A stretch of DNA of 64,000 nt, taken from assembly GCA_900074885.1 (NCBI GenBank), contig FJUW01000075.1, positions 95,859-159,858 on the forward strand, given 5' to 3'. The stretch is from Rhynchosporium graminicola (lineage: Eukaryota; Ascomycota; Leotiomycetes; Helotiales; Ploettnerulaceae). Both the position numbers and the translations under genes were made by a program. This document shows, piece after piece, positions 10,034 through 21,925 of this stretch (positions are counted from its first letter, which is position 1; every line of letters starts with the position of its first letter). Below the pieces are notes generated by a model that saw only the letters and a program-made list of their open reading frames with translations, did no database searches and was not told the DNA's origin.

Positions 10034-13000
10034 ATGGTTATTACTCTCACGACTCCAATCGATGGCCACGCCCAGCCTGTCGCCGCCATTGAAGCTCAGG
10101 ACGGTCAAGATCCTGACGAACCGCCTATACGGCTGCCAAGCCCCCCCGTAGAAACCGAAAACCCCAACAAAGAAAAACCGTCCATCCCGGGCTCTCGAGA
10201 TGATGATACTGCCACCAACAGTCTTGTCGAGATCGGAGGCAAAGATGGCTCCCTCACGTCTGACTCGGCGTGGGATGGAAATCCAGACACGGCACATGTG
10301 TCCGATGGAGCTGTGGTTGCTGCCCACCTAGGAGTTCATCCACAGTACGGCTTGACTCTCCCTAGCAACACACGATTCTCGCTTACACAAAGAAACAGAC
10401 TTGGACTTTCTTCTACTGAGGCTGTATCTCGTCTGGAACGGGATGGCCCCAATAAGATCGATGGCTCGGGCAAAGTGTCCATTGGAGAAGTCTTGCTGAG
10501 ACAAGTCTCCAATAGCTTGACGATTGTGGGTTCCAAGATGTGGTCGAGGCACTGCTTCTAACACTCAACTAAAGGTCCTTCTCATCGCCATGGCTCTATC
10601 TTATGGCACTCTAGATTTCATCGAAGGTGCTGTGATCTCAGCCGTCATCGTTCTGAACATTGTTCTTGGGTACGCCCACCCGAGCTGCTCGCCACTCCGA
10701 GTCATGGTTTGATATGAGCTAACATCAACTAGATTTGTTCAAGACTTTCGTGCCGAAAAGACGATGCAATCGCTGCTCAGCCTAGCGGCTCCCTCTTCGC
10801 AAGTCATCCGTAATGGCAAGATCGAAATCGTCAGAGCCGACACCCTTGTTGTTGGTGACGTCGTCAAACTCGCTACCGGTGTGGTTGTCCCTGCAGATCT
10901 TCGCTTGCTAGAAAGCGCCAACTTGGAGATCGATGAGGCTCTCCTCACTGGAGAGTCACTACCAGCTTCAAAGCATGCAGATACGCTCTCGAATGGAGGC
11001 GGTGATACCTCTATCGGAGATCGGATCAACATGGTATACTCTGCTACTACTGTTACCCGTGGTCGTGCTACCGGTACTGTTGTTGCAACCGGAATGCAGA
11101 CTCAAGTCGGAAGCGTGGCCTCCCTTCTACGAGGTGAGGACGCCAAAGCAACCAGTTCGAGTGCTTTCGGTCGCTTCTTTCAAAAGCTTAGTCGTGGTTT
11201 CAAGAGTGTTCTGGGACTCGTCGGAACACCGATGCAAGTCAAGCTCTCGAAGTTTGCAATTCTGCTTTTTGGTCTCGCCGTCCTTCTGGCTATCATTGTC
11301 TTTTCGGCCAATAAATGGCAGCTTCACAATGAGGTTGTCCTCTACGGTATCTGCGTCGCAGTGGCTGTGATACCAGAATCCCTAATTGCGGTCATGACAA
11401 TTACTATCGCTGTCGGCGTTAAAGCAATGGCTCGAGGTAATGTTGTCATTAGACGCATGGCTGCTCTCGAAGCCATCGGAGGAGTAACAAATATCTGCTC
11501 CGACAAAACCGGAACCCTGACCCAGGGTAAAATGATTGCCCACAAAGTCTGGGTTCCCGAACTAGGCATGCTCAGCGTCAAAGATGCCACGAACATCCTA
11601 GACCCCGATGATGGAAAGCTTGCAATCAACGATCAACCACTTGACAAACTTGACTTCACTTCTCAATCCAAACTTGCACTTCTACGTCCAGTCCTGGATG
11701 CAGTCGCTCTATGCAATTTCGCGACCGTCTTTCGATCCAACTCCTCCAGTGGCGATTCAGTCGACGAGAAATCGCTCGACGCCAACCCTGGAGAATGGAC
11801 TGCAATCGGTGACCCAACTGAAATTGCTTTGCAAGTCTTGGCAATGAGGTTTGGTCGTGGAAAGGAAACTCAGCTACGTGATGGTCAAATGGTCGCAGCC
11901 ATTGAGCATCAATTTGACTCGAGTCTGAAACGAATGTCGGTAGCTTTCAAGAACGAGCAAACTGGTAGCATCGAAGTCTTCGCCAAGGGCGCGAGCGAAT
12001 CTATCCTCCCAGTTCTAGACATCACCAAGGAGGAAGAAGGATTGATCAACCCCATTCTAGAACTGCTTGCCAGCGAGGGTCTTCGGGTCCTCTGTATCGC
12101 GACCAAGACCCTTGATGCGGACGAAGAGGACTCCCTCAATGATAGATCTTTCATGGAATCGAAGCTCAAACTTCAAGGTCTTGTTGGTCTCTATGATCCA
12201 CCCCGAGTCGAGACCCTCGACGCCGTTAAGAAGTGTCACGGGGCAGGAATCGTTGTCCATATGCTCACTGGCGATCATCTCAGTACCGCTACCGCCATTG
12301 CACAAAAAGTTGGGATTCTCGACCCATCGTCCCAGACTCATCATTCTGTTATGAAGGCACAAGATTTTGACAAATTTTCGGACGCCGAGATCGATTCCTT
12401 GCCTTCCCTACCTCTTGTACTCGCACGATGTAGTCCGACTACCAAAGTTCGAATGGTCGATGCTTTGAGTCGTCGACAGGCTTTCTGTGTCATGACCGGA
12501 GATGGTGTCAATGATGCACCAGCATTGAAACGCGCACATGTCGGTATCGCAATGGGTATTAATGGTACTGATGTCGCTAAAGATGCTGCCGATATGGTAT
12601 TGACAGATGATAATTTCGCTTCGATTGTCAAAGCCGTTGAGGAAGGTCGTCGTCTGTTTGACAACATTCAGAAGGTATATTTCTCGTCCCATATCCTTAC
12701 TACTCACACACAATCCTGATGCTCTCTAGTTCCTAATGCATCTCCTCATCTCCAACATCTCCCAAGTTATCCTCCTCTTGATAGCCTTGGCATTCAAAGA
12801 TAGCGAAGGAAACTCCGTCTTCCCTCTCTCGCCACTTGAGATCCTCTGGGTAAACATGATCACCTCCTCCTTCCTCGCCCTTGGTCTCGGCATGGAAGAA
12901 GCCCAAGCCGATATCATGATTCGCTGTCCTCGCGATCTGCGCGTCGGCGTCTTCACATGGGAACTTATCTGCGATAAAATGCTCTACGGGACATGGGCCG

Positions 13001-13494
13001 GTATCTTGTGCCTCGTCTCGTTCATCATTATCGTTTTCGGCAAAGGCGGCGGAAATCTCGGCACGGATTGTAACGAAGGCTACAACGAGACCTGTGACGT
13101 GGTTTTCGAAGGCCGGGCTACCGTGTTCGCTGTTCTGAGTTTCTTACTCCTGGTTACCGCTTGGGAAGTCAAGCATTTCTCTCGCAGCTTGTTCAACCTC
13201 GATCCGAAGCGTTTCAAAGGCCCATTCTCTATCTTCAAAGCTCTGGTTTACAATCGCTTCTTACTCTGGGCTGTAGTAGCTGGGTTTGTCATCACATTCC
13301 CAGTTATCTATATCCCGGTTGTGAATAAGACCGTCTTCAAGCATAAGAGCATAACTTGGGAATGGGGTGTCGTCTTTGGGGCTCTGATCTGCTATGTCGC
13401 TTTTGTTGAGACTTGGAAGGCCATCAAACGGCGATTCGGCATCTGGTCTGGAAAAGGCCAGGCTCTCAATACAGAGCTTATCAAGGCGGTCTGA
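10034..13494 (+). CDS. P-type cation ATPase of the ENA (sodium/potassium export) type
   Basis: This pump uses ATP to export Na+ or K+ across the plasma membrane, which gives tolerance to salt and alkaline pH. There are four exons: 10034-10525, 10575-10669, 10733-12674 and 12730-13494, giving 1097 residues, normal for ENA pumps. The actuator loop has T-G-E-S at 268-271. The phosphorylated Asp453 is in C-S-D-K-T-G-T-L-T-Q-G-K-M, and the Q-G-K-M ending is typical of type IID rather than SERCA or PMCA pumps. I-P-E-S precedes it in transmembrane helix 4, and the hinge motif G-D-G-V-N-D is at 785-790. The last exon encodes the C-terminal helices. The N-terminal tail of about 100 residues is polar and Pro-rich. 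Confidence 0.92.
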
Positions 13495-15037
13495 TGGTGT
13501 CTGGAGGAGATGAGTTGGGAATGAATGCTCGTGTGGTGGGACAGGAGTATTCATCGCATCTTCACTTGATACGATGGTGGTAGTGGTTGAGCAGTTTCGA
13601 AGTAGTTTCCTTTCGAGGTTTTCATTTAGGTTTCCTGTCACGCAGAGTACATGCCCCTCTGATACTGCGTACTTCTTCCTACGCAGATTTTATCTATGAT
13701 GATGCTATTTTTTCCGAAAATCATTTACGACTTTCCTGCTTAGCAGATTACGCTCCACGCCTACTGCGCACTGCTCATCTACCTGCCTGCTTTTTCAATC
13801 TTTCGTGTCTGATTGACGCGATCGTAGCTTGTCTTATCTTCAATTCTTTACTCTCTTTTCTTGCTAGCTATTTAGCTCCTACAAATCGTTTCGCCAAATA
13901 AAAGTTTGTCGTGGTATATCCACGCAATATTCCTTGGCCAACTGCCTGATTCATCCGCTCCAGCCCACAATCGCAGCAATAGTCCGACTCTGTCGCACTA
14001 GATAGGGACGATCATACAAAGAAAAAGCAGGAAACGAATCCGGGATCAAGGCCTATTTGTGTGTTAAAGAATTAGATATTTTATTTGTTATGGTATCAAT
14101 CACACGGGACATGCAGATTTCTCTGCCCCCAACGCCCTACCCTTATAATGATGTGAACCGTTTTCTCAATTCCTACCCCGAGAGCGGGAGTGGGTATTCC
14201 TCTCGCGTCGGGAGGGTGGAATGAAATGAAGTAAATCAGCCCAGCCCTTGGGTCAACAATGGATGTTAAACTAAAGACAATCATGTACATATTCGTTCCA
14301 CGCACCACTTTCTCTTTCTTGGGGGGAAGAAAGATAGCGTGATGAGAAGAAATGAGTATGCCTGATACTCTTCTTTTCGTTTTCATCGAATGCTGTCATC
14401 TTGCTTGTGGATCAGATCTTGAGTGGTATGTACGGCGGGTATCTGCGGGACCAAAACAAGGAAATGCGTCATGCAATACCTCATGATAGTCACCATCTAC
14501 TGTATTACCATTTGACCGTTTGCAGACTGCGAAAAGACTTATGAGATCCGGGATTGGAAGGAAGGAGCTATGTTATGTCAAGCTTCTCGGATCCTTCATC
14601 GTTCCTCAAGTCCAGGCCTGTAGGCGCACCGAACCTCGGGTTCTCAACCCCGCTCGTTGTGTTTGCGCCTGCTCGGAGCCCCGCTCGCTCAAGTTCGAGA
14701 CGTCGAGAATCAGTGGATCTGAGTGAATGGCTGGTTTGGAGACGCGAGTCTTGGATGCTGGGTTATGATAGTCGTTGAGTGATTGATGATGTTGTAGGGC
14801 TTTGCGGTTGTCTGATCTCGGGATTGGCGAGATCGTCATGTCGTGAGATTGGAGTGATACGGTCTGGAAAGCAGCTGTGGCAAGCGGGAAGCGTGTGTAG
14901 GGAAGAGATCGCATAAGGAGTATTAACACAGATAATAACATGCCGGAACGAACGATATTTACAATCGACCTATAGGTAGATGGTGCTTCTCGAATCAACT
15001 CTTTTGATACTAGCGCGAGCAGTATGATTAAGCGAGG
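13495..15037. other. Intergenic region downstream of the ATPase
   Basis: Probable 3' UTR of the ATPase gene near the left end, then non-coding sequence. Open frames near 14096-14386 and 14606-14998 lack protein-like composition or homology that I can see. I found no RNA gene. Confidence 0.5.
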
Positions 15038-15238
15038 ATGCAGCGGCTTTTAGAAGAAGAAGAAAAACGTCTATTCGAATACGCCGTAGAACTCTTTAAG
15101 AACGATAGATAGCGGAGAAGTCAAGGCTGGGAAGACCTTCGGCGCTTGAACCTCTTCTCTAAAGAACAACTAGATCACTTTGTTTTACTAAGCCAAGACG
15201 ACACCTTTATTCATTTTCGATACTGCGTGACCGGGTGA
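15038..15238 (+). pseudogene. Short coding-like remnant with one internal stop
   Basis: The frame from ATG at 15038 reads 66 codons to TGA at 15236-15238, interrupted only by TAG at codon 25. The composition is protein-like: an amphipathic charged start (L-L-E-E-E-E-K-R-L-F-E-Y-A), then W-E-D-L-R-R-L-N-L-F and F-I-H-F-R-Y. I do not recognise it. It could be the surviving piece of a decayed gene or transposon. Confidence 0.3.
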
Positions 15239-16155
15239 TCTAGGTTTTAAGTAGAGCGATATGAGAAATCATTTAGATAACAGAGAAGACGAAGAGTACG
15301 AACGACTAGTAGCACATTACTTTCGCGTCCGTTTCTCGTGATAATAAAGCATACTTATATATACTGAATCAGAATTAAAACAAGCAGCACGAAACCAGGC
15401 ATTTTCCTCCCAGCTAATGATACTAAGATGAAGAAGTGGAGCGCTCGTTGTTCCTAAAATTGACGTGTGTTCCTAGGAAATCCTAATTCTCTCCTTTTTC
15501 TCTATCTCGCGTACGAAAGTGCTCCATCGAAGAAGTCACTACGAGGGCTGGAGAAATCTCGTTTCCGACTCGCATAGACTCTCTTCCCGTTCTTTCTTCA
15601 AGGATCCTACTTTTGATATCTCAGGCTTGTTAGGATTCTTTTGTTCTGCCTGAAGTGAATGATTAGGGTAGAAATTTGGATTGTTGGATTTGGGCGATGG
15701 CGTTTTGGGTGGTGGCGCGGGGTGTTTTCTAGCTTCTTTCTTTCTGCTCAATTGCGTATGCGCGCGTGGTACCTGCGAATAGTCCCTCTATGTCTCCGAT
15801 ATTCTTTGGCAGCGATTGATAGAACCTGTTACGGCTACAGGCCATCATGTTTTGTTCAATGTTCGAGAGAACTCAGCGGCTTTGTTGCCTAAGAATAGAT
15901 TTTTAACATATCACGTGTAGGTCTTATGGTTTTACCCTTAGGAGGACTACCCCGTAGAACTATTACAACCCGTCTCCTTATCAATGACAACACCTCAGCC
16001 CTATCTGGACTCTTGGAGATTTGGATGTTTCTCAGTTCTGATTCGTCTTCTTCTTGTCCAATATCTCGACTTTGAAAACTGAAAGCAGGTGGTTTCCAGC
16101 AAATCCTGTACTGTCAGCGACGTCAGTAGCTTACATTGAGCCTCACGCTTTGAAC
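15239..16155. other. Intergenic region upstream of the kinase-like gene
   Basis: I see nothing recognisable. A short open frame at 15539-15751 on the minus strand is low-complexity (Lys/Pro-rich) and I do not call it. Confidence 0.45.
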
Positions 16156-17528
16156 ATGCCTACTCAGCTTCACATTACTCAAAGAAAGGAAGGCATATTG
16201 GCAGATGTTGAAGGAGATTTCCCTCTGGACCTGGCAGTCTTCAACGGTAGGTAGATACCTGTGAAGAGTATCTAAAATTTATAACCAAAATAAAACATAT
16301 GATCATTAACAGCATTCGATTATCTTCTAGTCTTTCCGATAGGATCTAGGATATTGAATGCTGAGTCCTACGGGGATTCAGAATGGAACCAAACAGGACG
16401 CGTGACTGTGGAGCTTCCGGATGGAGATGTCAAACGATTCTTTCTGAAGGTATCGTTATTCATTCTATGTACCACGTGCAAGTGGCGTGGGAGTCGACTT
16501 GTCATGTGTTAATCTATGACAGCTGGCAATTGACGAAAATGGCCGACAACTCTGTCGAGGTGAATTCACCGCCATCAGTGTCATCAATGCTCTCATCCCC
16601 GGCCTGGTGCCCAGGGCAGTCGCCTGGGGACAATACACCTTCAGCCCACCCGTTACATTCTTTTTCATCGAAGATTTCCACGACTTGGTAATGGGTCTTC
16701 CCAATCCAAAGCAAATGGCGCAGCGCGTGGTTCAATTACACAGCCTGGTCTCACCCAACGCCAAATTCGGCTTTGAGGTTCCGACTTTCGACGGAATTGC
16801 GCCACATCCGGCAGGGTGGGAAACCAGCTGGAGAGCGTATTTCATTAAGGTCCTGAAAAAAAGCTGTCGATACAGATGCCGCATCCAACGGCATATGGCC
16901 AGAGCTATCCAAAGCGGCGGAGCTCATGCTGGAACATGTCGTGCCCGCTCTGCTGGATCCGCTACAGGAGGGCTCTAATGCTATCAAGCCTCGCCTTATC
17001 CATGGCGATCTTTGGGGAGGCAACATTGGGACAGATAAAGAAACTGGTGAGATAGTCTTCCTCGATGTCGGCTCCTTCTACGGGCACAACGAACTCGACC
17101 TTGGTATGTGGAGGCGGTACGGTGCGCAGAATCTTGGTCAGCTATACTTGGACGAGTACAAAAGGATCTTCCCGCCATCTGAGCCACAGGACGGATTCGA
17201 TGATCGGAACAGGCTCTACAGCATGAAGTTCGATCTCAACGCATCTGCTGGCAAACCAGCTACCAAATCCAGAAACACGTGAGTCATATATTGACAGCTG
17301 GTACCATCGAGATCCTCAAAACTCTAACAAGTTTTCCACAGGGCCTTGAACAATATGCTGTTTCTGATTGAGAAGCACATTAAGACTGACATTGACTTCG
17401 GTCTGCCTAAGTATGATCCACACAAGGACCCCTCAGCTAGAAGTGGCCCAGAGGACGTGAGTTTCATAGCGACGATGTCTACCATCTGCAATCCTCAGAG
17501 ATTTAATTATCTGTGTATAGGGTCTTGA
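16156..17528 (+). pseudogene. Fructosamine/ketosamine-3-kinase-like protein, frameshifted, with duplicated last exon
   Basis: Members of this kinase-fold family phosphorylate sugar adducts on lysines, which lets proteins be deglycated. Model exons: 16156-16246, 16331-16449, 16523-17278 and 17342-17528. The sequence has a P-I-G-S-R-I-L-N-A-E-S-Y-G start of the N-lobe, E-D-F-H-D-L in mid-protein, the catalytic H-G-D-L-W-G-G-N near 17001-17024, and D-V-G-S-F-Y-G-H-N-E-L-D in place of DFG. A run of seven A at 16856-16862 puts the frame off by one. Six would restore continuity, so this is either a sequencing error or a genuine lesion. The start codon is uncertain, because an in-frame ATG also exists at 16054. 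A second copy of the last intron and exon follows (17457-17629). Confidence 0.7.
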
Positions 17529-17629
17529 ACAACACGCTATCTCTCATTGAGAAGTATAATTGGGCTGATGTCGGCGTGGGTCTGCTAAGGTACGACCATC
17601 GCGAGAACCAGTCAGCTGGAAGTGGTTGA
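17457..17629 (+). repeat. Duplicated last intron and terminal exon of the kinase-like gene
   Basis: Intron 17457-17520 and exon 17521-17629 are a diverged copy of intron 17279-17341 and exon 17342-17456. Both exons start with GG(C/T)CTTGAACAA and encode L-N-N-x-L-x-L-I-E-K and then Y-D-(P/H). Both acceptors fit only the exon 3 donor phase. Splicing exon 4 to exon 5 would give a stop after nine codons, whereas exon 3 to exon 5 gives a 36-residue alternative ending at TGA 17627-17629. The copies therefore look like mutually exclusive terminal exons, or like a dead duplicate. Confidence 0.65.
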
Positions 17630-18570
17630 TATACATAGATAAGTGAGCCTTCCGTCTAAAGGCAAGGGCCGAAGTATTCATGGATCCAGAAGTTTTCGTG
17701 ATTTTAATCGTAGAGTGGAATGTTTCTCTGTGCTAGATTCTGTACAGGAATCTATTTTCGAAAGCTGGTCTACGTAGGCGGCGCCAGGCACTGAATCAAT
17801 TGAACAATATAATTGGTTGATTTCGCCCCTGCATTGGAGGCGCATGGCTTTCACTCAGTGACATCTTTGTGAAGGGCCGGTTTGGCAGTATTTTGAAGGG
17901 CATCGCTGTTCTTGTACCTTTCTTAATAAAAGTAACGGACATATATATATCTATTCGAAGCACTTTGATCAGGATTATGAATTTGATGCAAAATTCGCTT
18001 TCAGGGGACCTTGAAGCGATCTCCAGGTCGGAGCGCTTCACAGACCGCTTCTAATAAGAAAATCAGACTCCACATTCTCTCGGGGTGGTTAGACCCAGCT
18101 CACCACTTCCGCGGGCTTCTACACTAAGTCCCTGAATACGGTAAAGAGAAGGCTACCGATCCATCTGAGCCGATGCCACCTACTGCCTTAGGTAGGCCGC
18201 CTATCTGTCAATCCCAAAAATTATCTCTCTTCCATGGAGAAAGGGAACGTATATCAGTAGTTGGTTCGGAGGACACTGCGCTATACTATTAAAGTAACTT
18301 TGATCGACGTCTAGAAGCCCGCTTGCACCTGATAGAATTATTGAAAGATGATTAAGAACAGAGTGTCCCGGAAATCTCTGTATGAGCTATAGCTCCTAAG
18401 TGTATAGTGTACGCCGCGTCGCAGTACTTCTAAGTGCAGTGTATCCGTAGCCATAGTTCTGACATAAGTAATTCTGGTACGAGCAAGTCCAGACAGTATG
18501 AAGAAGGATTAGCAGAAATGCAAACGAAAGGAAATATTTTGATACTAACAGCCTGTAAAGAGAGGATGGA
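17630..18570. other. Intergenic region between the two kinase-fold genes
   Basis: I see no gene or RNA. A minus-strand open frame at 17796-18041 has no recognisable content. Confidence 0.45.
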
Positions 18571-19401
18571 TCAGATAGATAACCTTATGTGATTCAATCG
18601 ATATCTATCATTCCTAACTCCTAGGAAATCTTCGATTTTTCCTACAGCTTGCATATCACCCTCTAGCGTTCCAGCCAAATTTTCATCGACCCAACCTTTC
18701 GTCCATCCGCCCCCAAAGTCAATCAGCCATGCATCATCATCCGCATCCATCAGGACATTATCTGCCTTGCCATCTCCCCAGATGACCTCAATTCTGTGCA
18801 GGCCTTCCACAGTTTGCCGTACTTGATCAATCCATTTCGCCTTTTGAGACTCGGAAACATTCTGCCCATTGATACTTCGAAGTGTGGAGGAACCAGGACG
18901 GGATTGGATGAACTCTTCTATTATTCCAACGACCTGATCATTGAGATTATTGCTAGGCGCGCGAACAAGCCCAACTAATTTTGGCACTCTCATTAGATTT
19001 CCAGCATCAGCAGCCATGACTTGGCTGAGGCAATCGAATTCGCGTTAAACAGCTGACTGGGTCATATTGCTTGAGATCTTGCAGCATCTTTCCTGGCCCT
19101 TTACCAAAACCTTGGTGATATGTCTCCCTCGAAATGTTTGAAGGACCTGAATTTCCCCCATCGCAAAAGTTGGCAAAGTCGAGGCAGCCGTCTCTAAGGG
19201 ACACAATTGGCCTTCGGGAGCCGGGTGATCCTTCCGAACTATCTGCGCCCGGCCTTCGATGGTGACCGGCTGGAAATAAAACGACTCAGGGTAGAGAAAA
19301 GAAGATAAGTCGGTTGGAAGACTCTTTTGGGGATTCGGAGGAGCCAGTTGTTCAAATTCTGGGATTCCAGCTTCGCACACGACATCCGCGATCTCTTCCA
19401 T
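18571..19401 (-). pseudogene. Protein-kinase-fold gene with a CAA-to-TAA stop
   Basis: Two minus-strand frames, 19401-19045 and 19044-18571, are the same frame separated by one TAA at 19045-19047. Reading through, the protein is about 275 residues. Its C-lobe has the catalytic loop W-G-D-G-K-A-D-N-V-L and the metal-binding D-F-G-G-G, so the fold is a eukaryotic-like kinase of the lineage-expanded fungal type. The stop sits where Gln would suit the context S-A-V-(Q)-R-E-F-D. It can arise by C to T in a CpA, the change RIP makes. The frame stays open upstream to about 19590 without an ATG, so the N-terminus may lie in an unseen exon. The substrate is unknown. Confidence 0.6.
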
Positions 19402-19590
19402 GACTTCCTCTTCATCCTCATCCCCAGCTTTTTGTGCATCATCAAGCTTTCGAAGCAGTGAACCTTCAGTAGTAATGCCTAGTGGCGCACAGGGGGAAAG
19501 TGTGATATGGAAGCATTTCTGGTTGTATTCGACTTCAAGCGTGCACGCGCTTTTGATCCCGTAGCTCCAACTTACAACGGCGCAAGTTGA

Positions 19591-21925
19591 GTGCCCTTAG
19601 GCAAACATTATGTTCTCGGATCAAGTAGGTACGATAATAGCTGGTTGGTCAAGACAGGTATCGAAAGAAGAGGAGTGGAGGTGTCTTGATGGAACTTGGA
19701 AGGGCGCTCCTGGTGTATGATATTATCCGCACACCAAAGAGGCGAGAACGAAGAAATACAACAAGCGACCCCTTCTAGGACGTAATACGCTGAGATGTTG
19801 AACAGAGCAAAAATTTCGATAAGTGTACTCCTCTACTCGGAAGAAGCGCTGCTACTTTTTGGCAATACTTTTTAACAAACTCTGAATTGCAGGTGTGAAA
19901 AGGTCAGTGTGCTCTTCCACATTTCGATTTTGGTATGCGAACAATACCGTACATTTGGAGGAGCGGTCGCAAGTATCATAGTCAACACAGGTTGTTGTGG
20001 ATCGTATCCAGGATAGCGTCATGGATATAAATGTCTACGAGCCACACCTGAAAGGGTATAGAAAAGCGGCCGGCCGCATGCACGTCCCTTACCGCTAGCC
20101 GGTATCGAGAGCGAGCTAATCATATAATTTGCGCTTTCTCGAGTCGTACTTGAGTAAATTCATTATCTTTATTAGTAAATTGGCTGTGGATACAGCTGTA
20201 CTTAGAAGTACTCCTACTTGCCGTATACTTTATACTCAACATTTTCCGTACACTCTGTTCTTGTATATATATTTATAATTCTACTAAAGTGGCAATTCCA
20301 AGTTACCTACTTTAACTATCGACTACTCTAAGACGAGTTAATTATTAGTATACTACTGAAATCACTATATAATAAAATACCTCTATTATTAAACCTTATT
20401 ACTTCTAAACATTTGGCACCTGATAGCTAATCCTATCGACTCTCATAGGATAACTGCCACGACAGGATACCTGAAGGTCATATAGTTAGGAGGATCCGAG
20501 TCAGGACCCAGGTTGCTAGATAGCCTAGTATAGTTAGCGGCCGACTCGATTTGATACGGCGCATATACATAAAGGTCTTATTCTATTATTTTGGGTATAG
20601 ACCCCTACCCTCTATCAGCTAAGGTTTCCTCCATCTATTTCACATGCTCAGACTTACGAGGAATTCGAAATATGGTTTTAGCCGAGCGAGGTCCCTCCGA
20701 TTTTGCCCGGGCTGCTTTGAGTTTCACTATCTCACGTAATCATTTCCTTAACTCGGTGTCAATTATGAACATATGTTATTTACTTTCTAATTCTTCCATA
20801 GTGTATATTGGAAGGGGCCGTTCCTCGAATTCACTGCCTACTGCGCACGGCAATGGCCAATTTTAACCAGGCGCTCGTAACAACCTCGTCTCACCTCCTT
20901 ATCTGCGTTTGGAACCGATTTTGCCATTTTGAAAGCTGCATCGCGGGTGTGCTGTAGATACCAAAGCCTCAAGGTCGTTCACGGGAGCTAATACATATAT
21001 AGGCAGGTGTGTGTGAAATCAGAGCTGAGCTACTATTAGAGGGCCCATTATTGTTCTATCTGGAACTATACATATGTGCTTCGACATTCTGTAGACACGT
21101 TCTTATGCCTGCGGAACAGTGTGATTCGATCCCTCCATATTTGATCGGGCTAATGACCCTACCAGAGCCAGCGAGCTATTTTCGATCATAACAGTAACCC
21201 TCGAGTTCACCCTAATCGTACAATCGATCAGGCAATCATTAACGACCACAAACTAGTGGCTTAATTTGCATCTCTACCTGACGTAAATCAGGATCGCAAG
21301 AGGCAAGAGCTAACAGTGCAAGTAGTAATTTTTCAATTAGCTAAGCAAGCATAAACTATCAGCTGTAAGGTAACCGGATATTAAACCATAGTACGGATAC
21401 TGGAATAACATTCCTCCCTCGGCTGCCGAGCATAAATAAAGCCTCTTGCCCCTCAATTTCGGCATATCCGTACATTTAACATCCGGAACTGGAGATGTGG
21501 TACTATATTAGGTTTGTCAGGGTCGCTGGCTTATAGGAAGGAGATAAGGCAGCATGAGCTAGCGAGAAGTGCAACTCTAGATGGCTGGCTTGGTATTTCT
21601 GCCCTCCTGTAATGGTTGTGTAGACTTTATCTGCTGTTCTTGCGTCTGGTCTATTAGCACTAGTAATGATCCACTCCGGTTCCTCGGATGCACGATTAGT
21701 GAGAGGCAGGTTGGAGTTTTTGACCTTCTAAAATACTGTAGTCGGGATATCCTTGCAGCTTCATGTCTTGCAGGCTTGTTTATACTTCGTTGATCTGTTC
21801 ACCTAATCATTGAACCTAGACGTAAATTGCTAGCGATATGACATCTAAATTCTTTTAATTTGTTTAAGAACAAACCTCCCCTACGACTCTGGTGCTCCGT
21901 CTGACTAAATAGCCACCCTATCAAC
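19591..21925. other. Gene-free stretch with degraded repeat character
   Basis: The part around 20100-20590 is AT-rich with few CpA dinucleotides and resembles old LTR sequence, but I cannot define its ends. Open frames at 20591-20866, 21009-21191 and 21581-21793 are not convincing. The last 150 bases should contain the carboxypeptidase promoter. Confidence 0.4.

Noticed and set aside
14096..14998. Minus-strand frames of 96 and 130 codons downstream of the ATPase
   Set aside because: No recognisable motif, overlap with alternative frames and no intron signals that extend them.
20591..21793. Plus-strand frames of 60-91 codons before the carboxypeptidase
   Set aside because: Short, Cys/Ser/Leu-rich by chance, no supporting splice structure and no motif.
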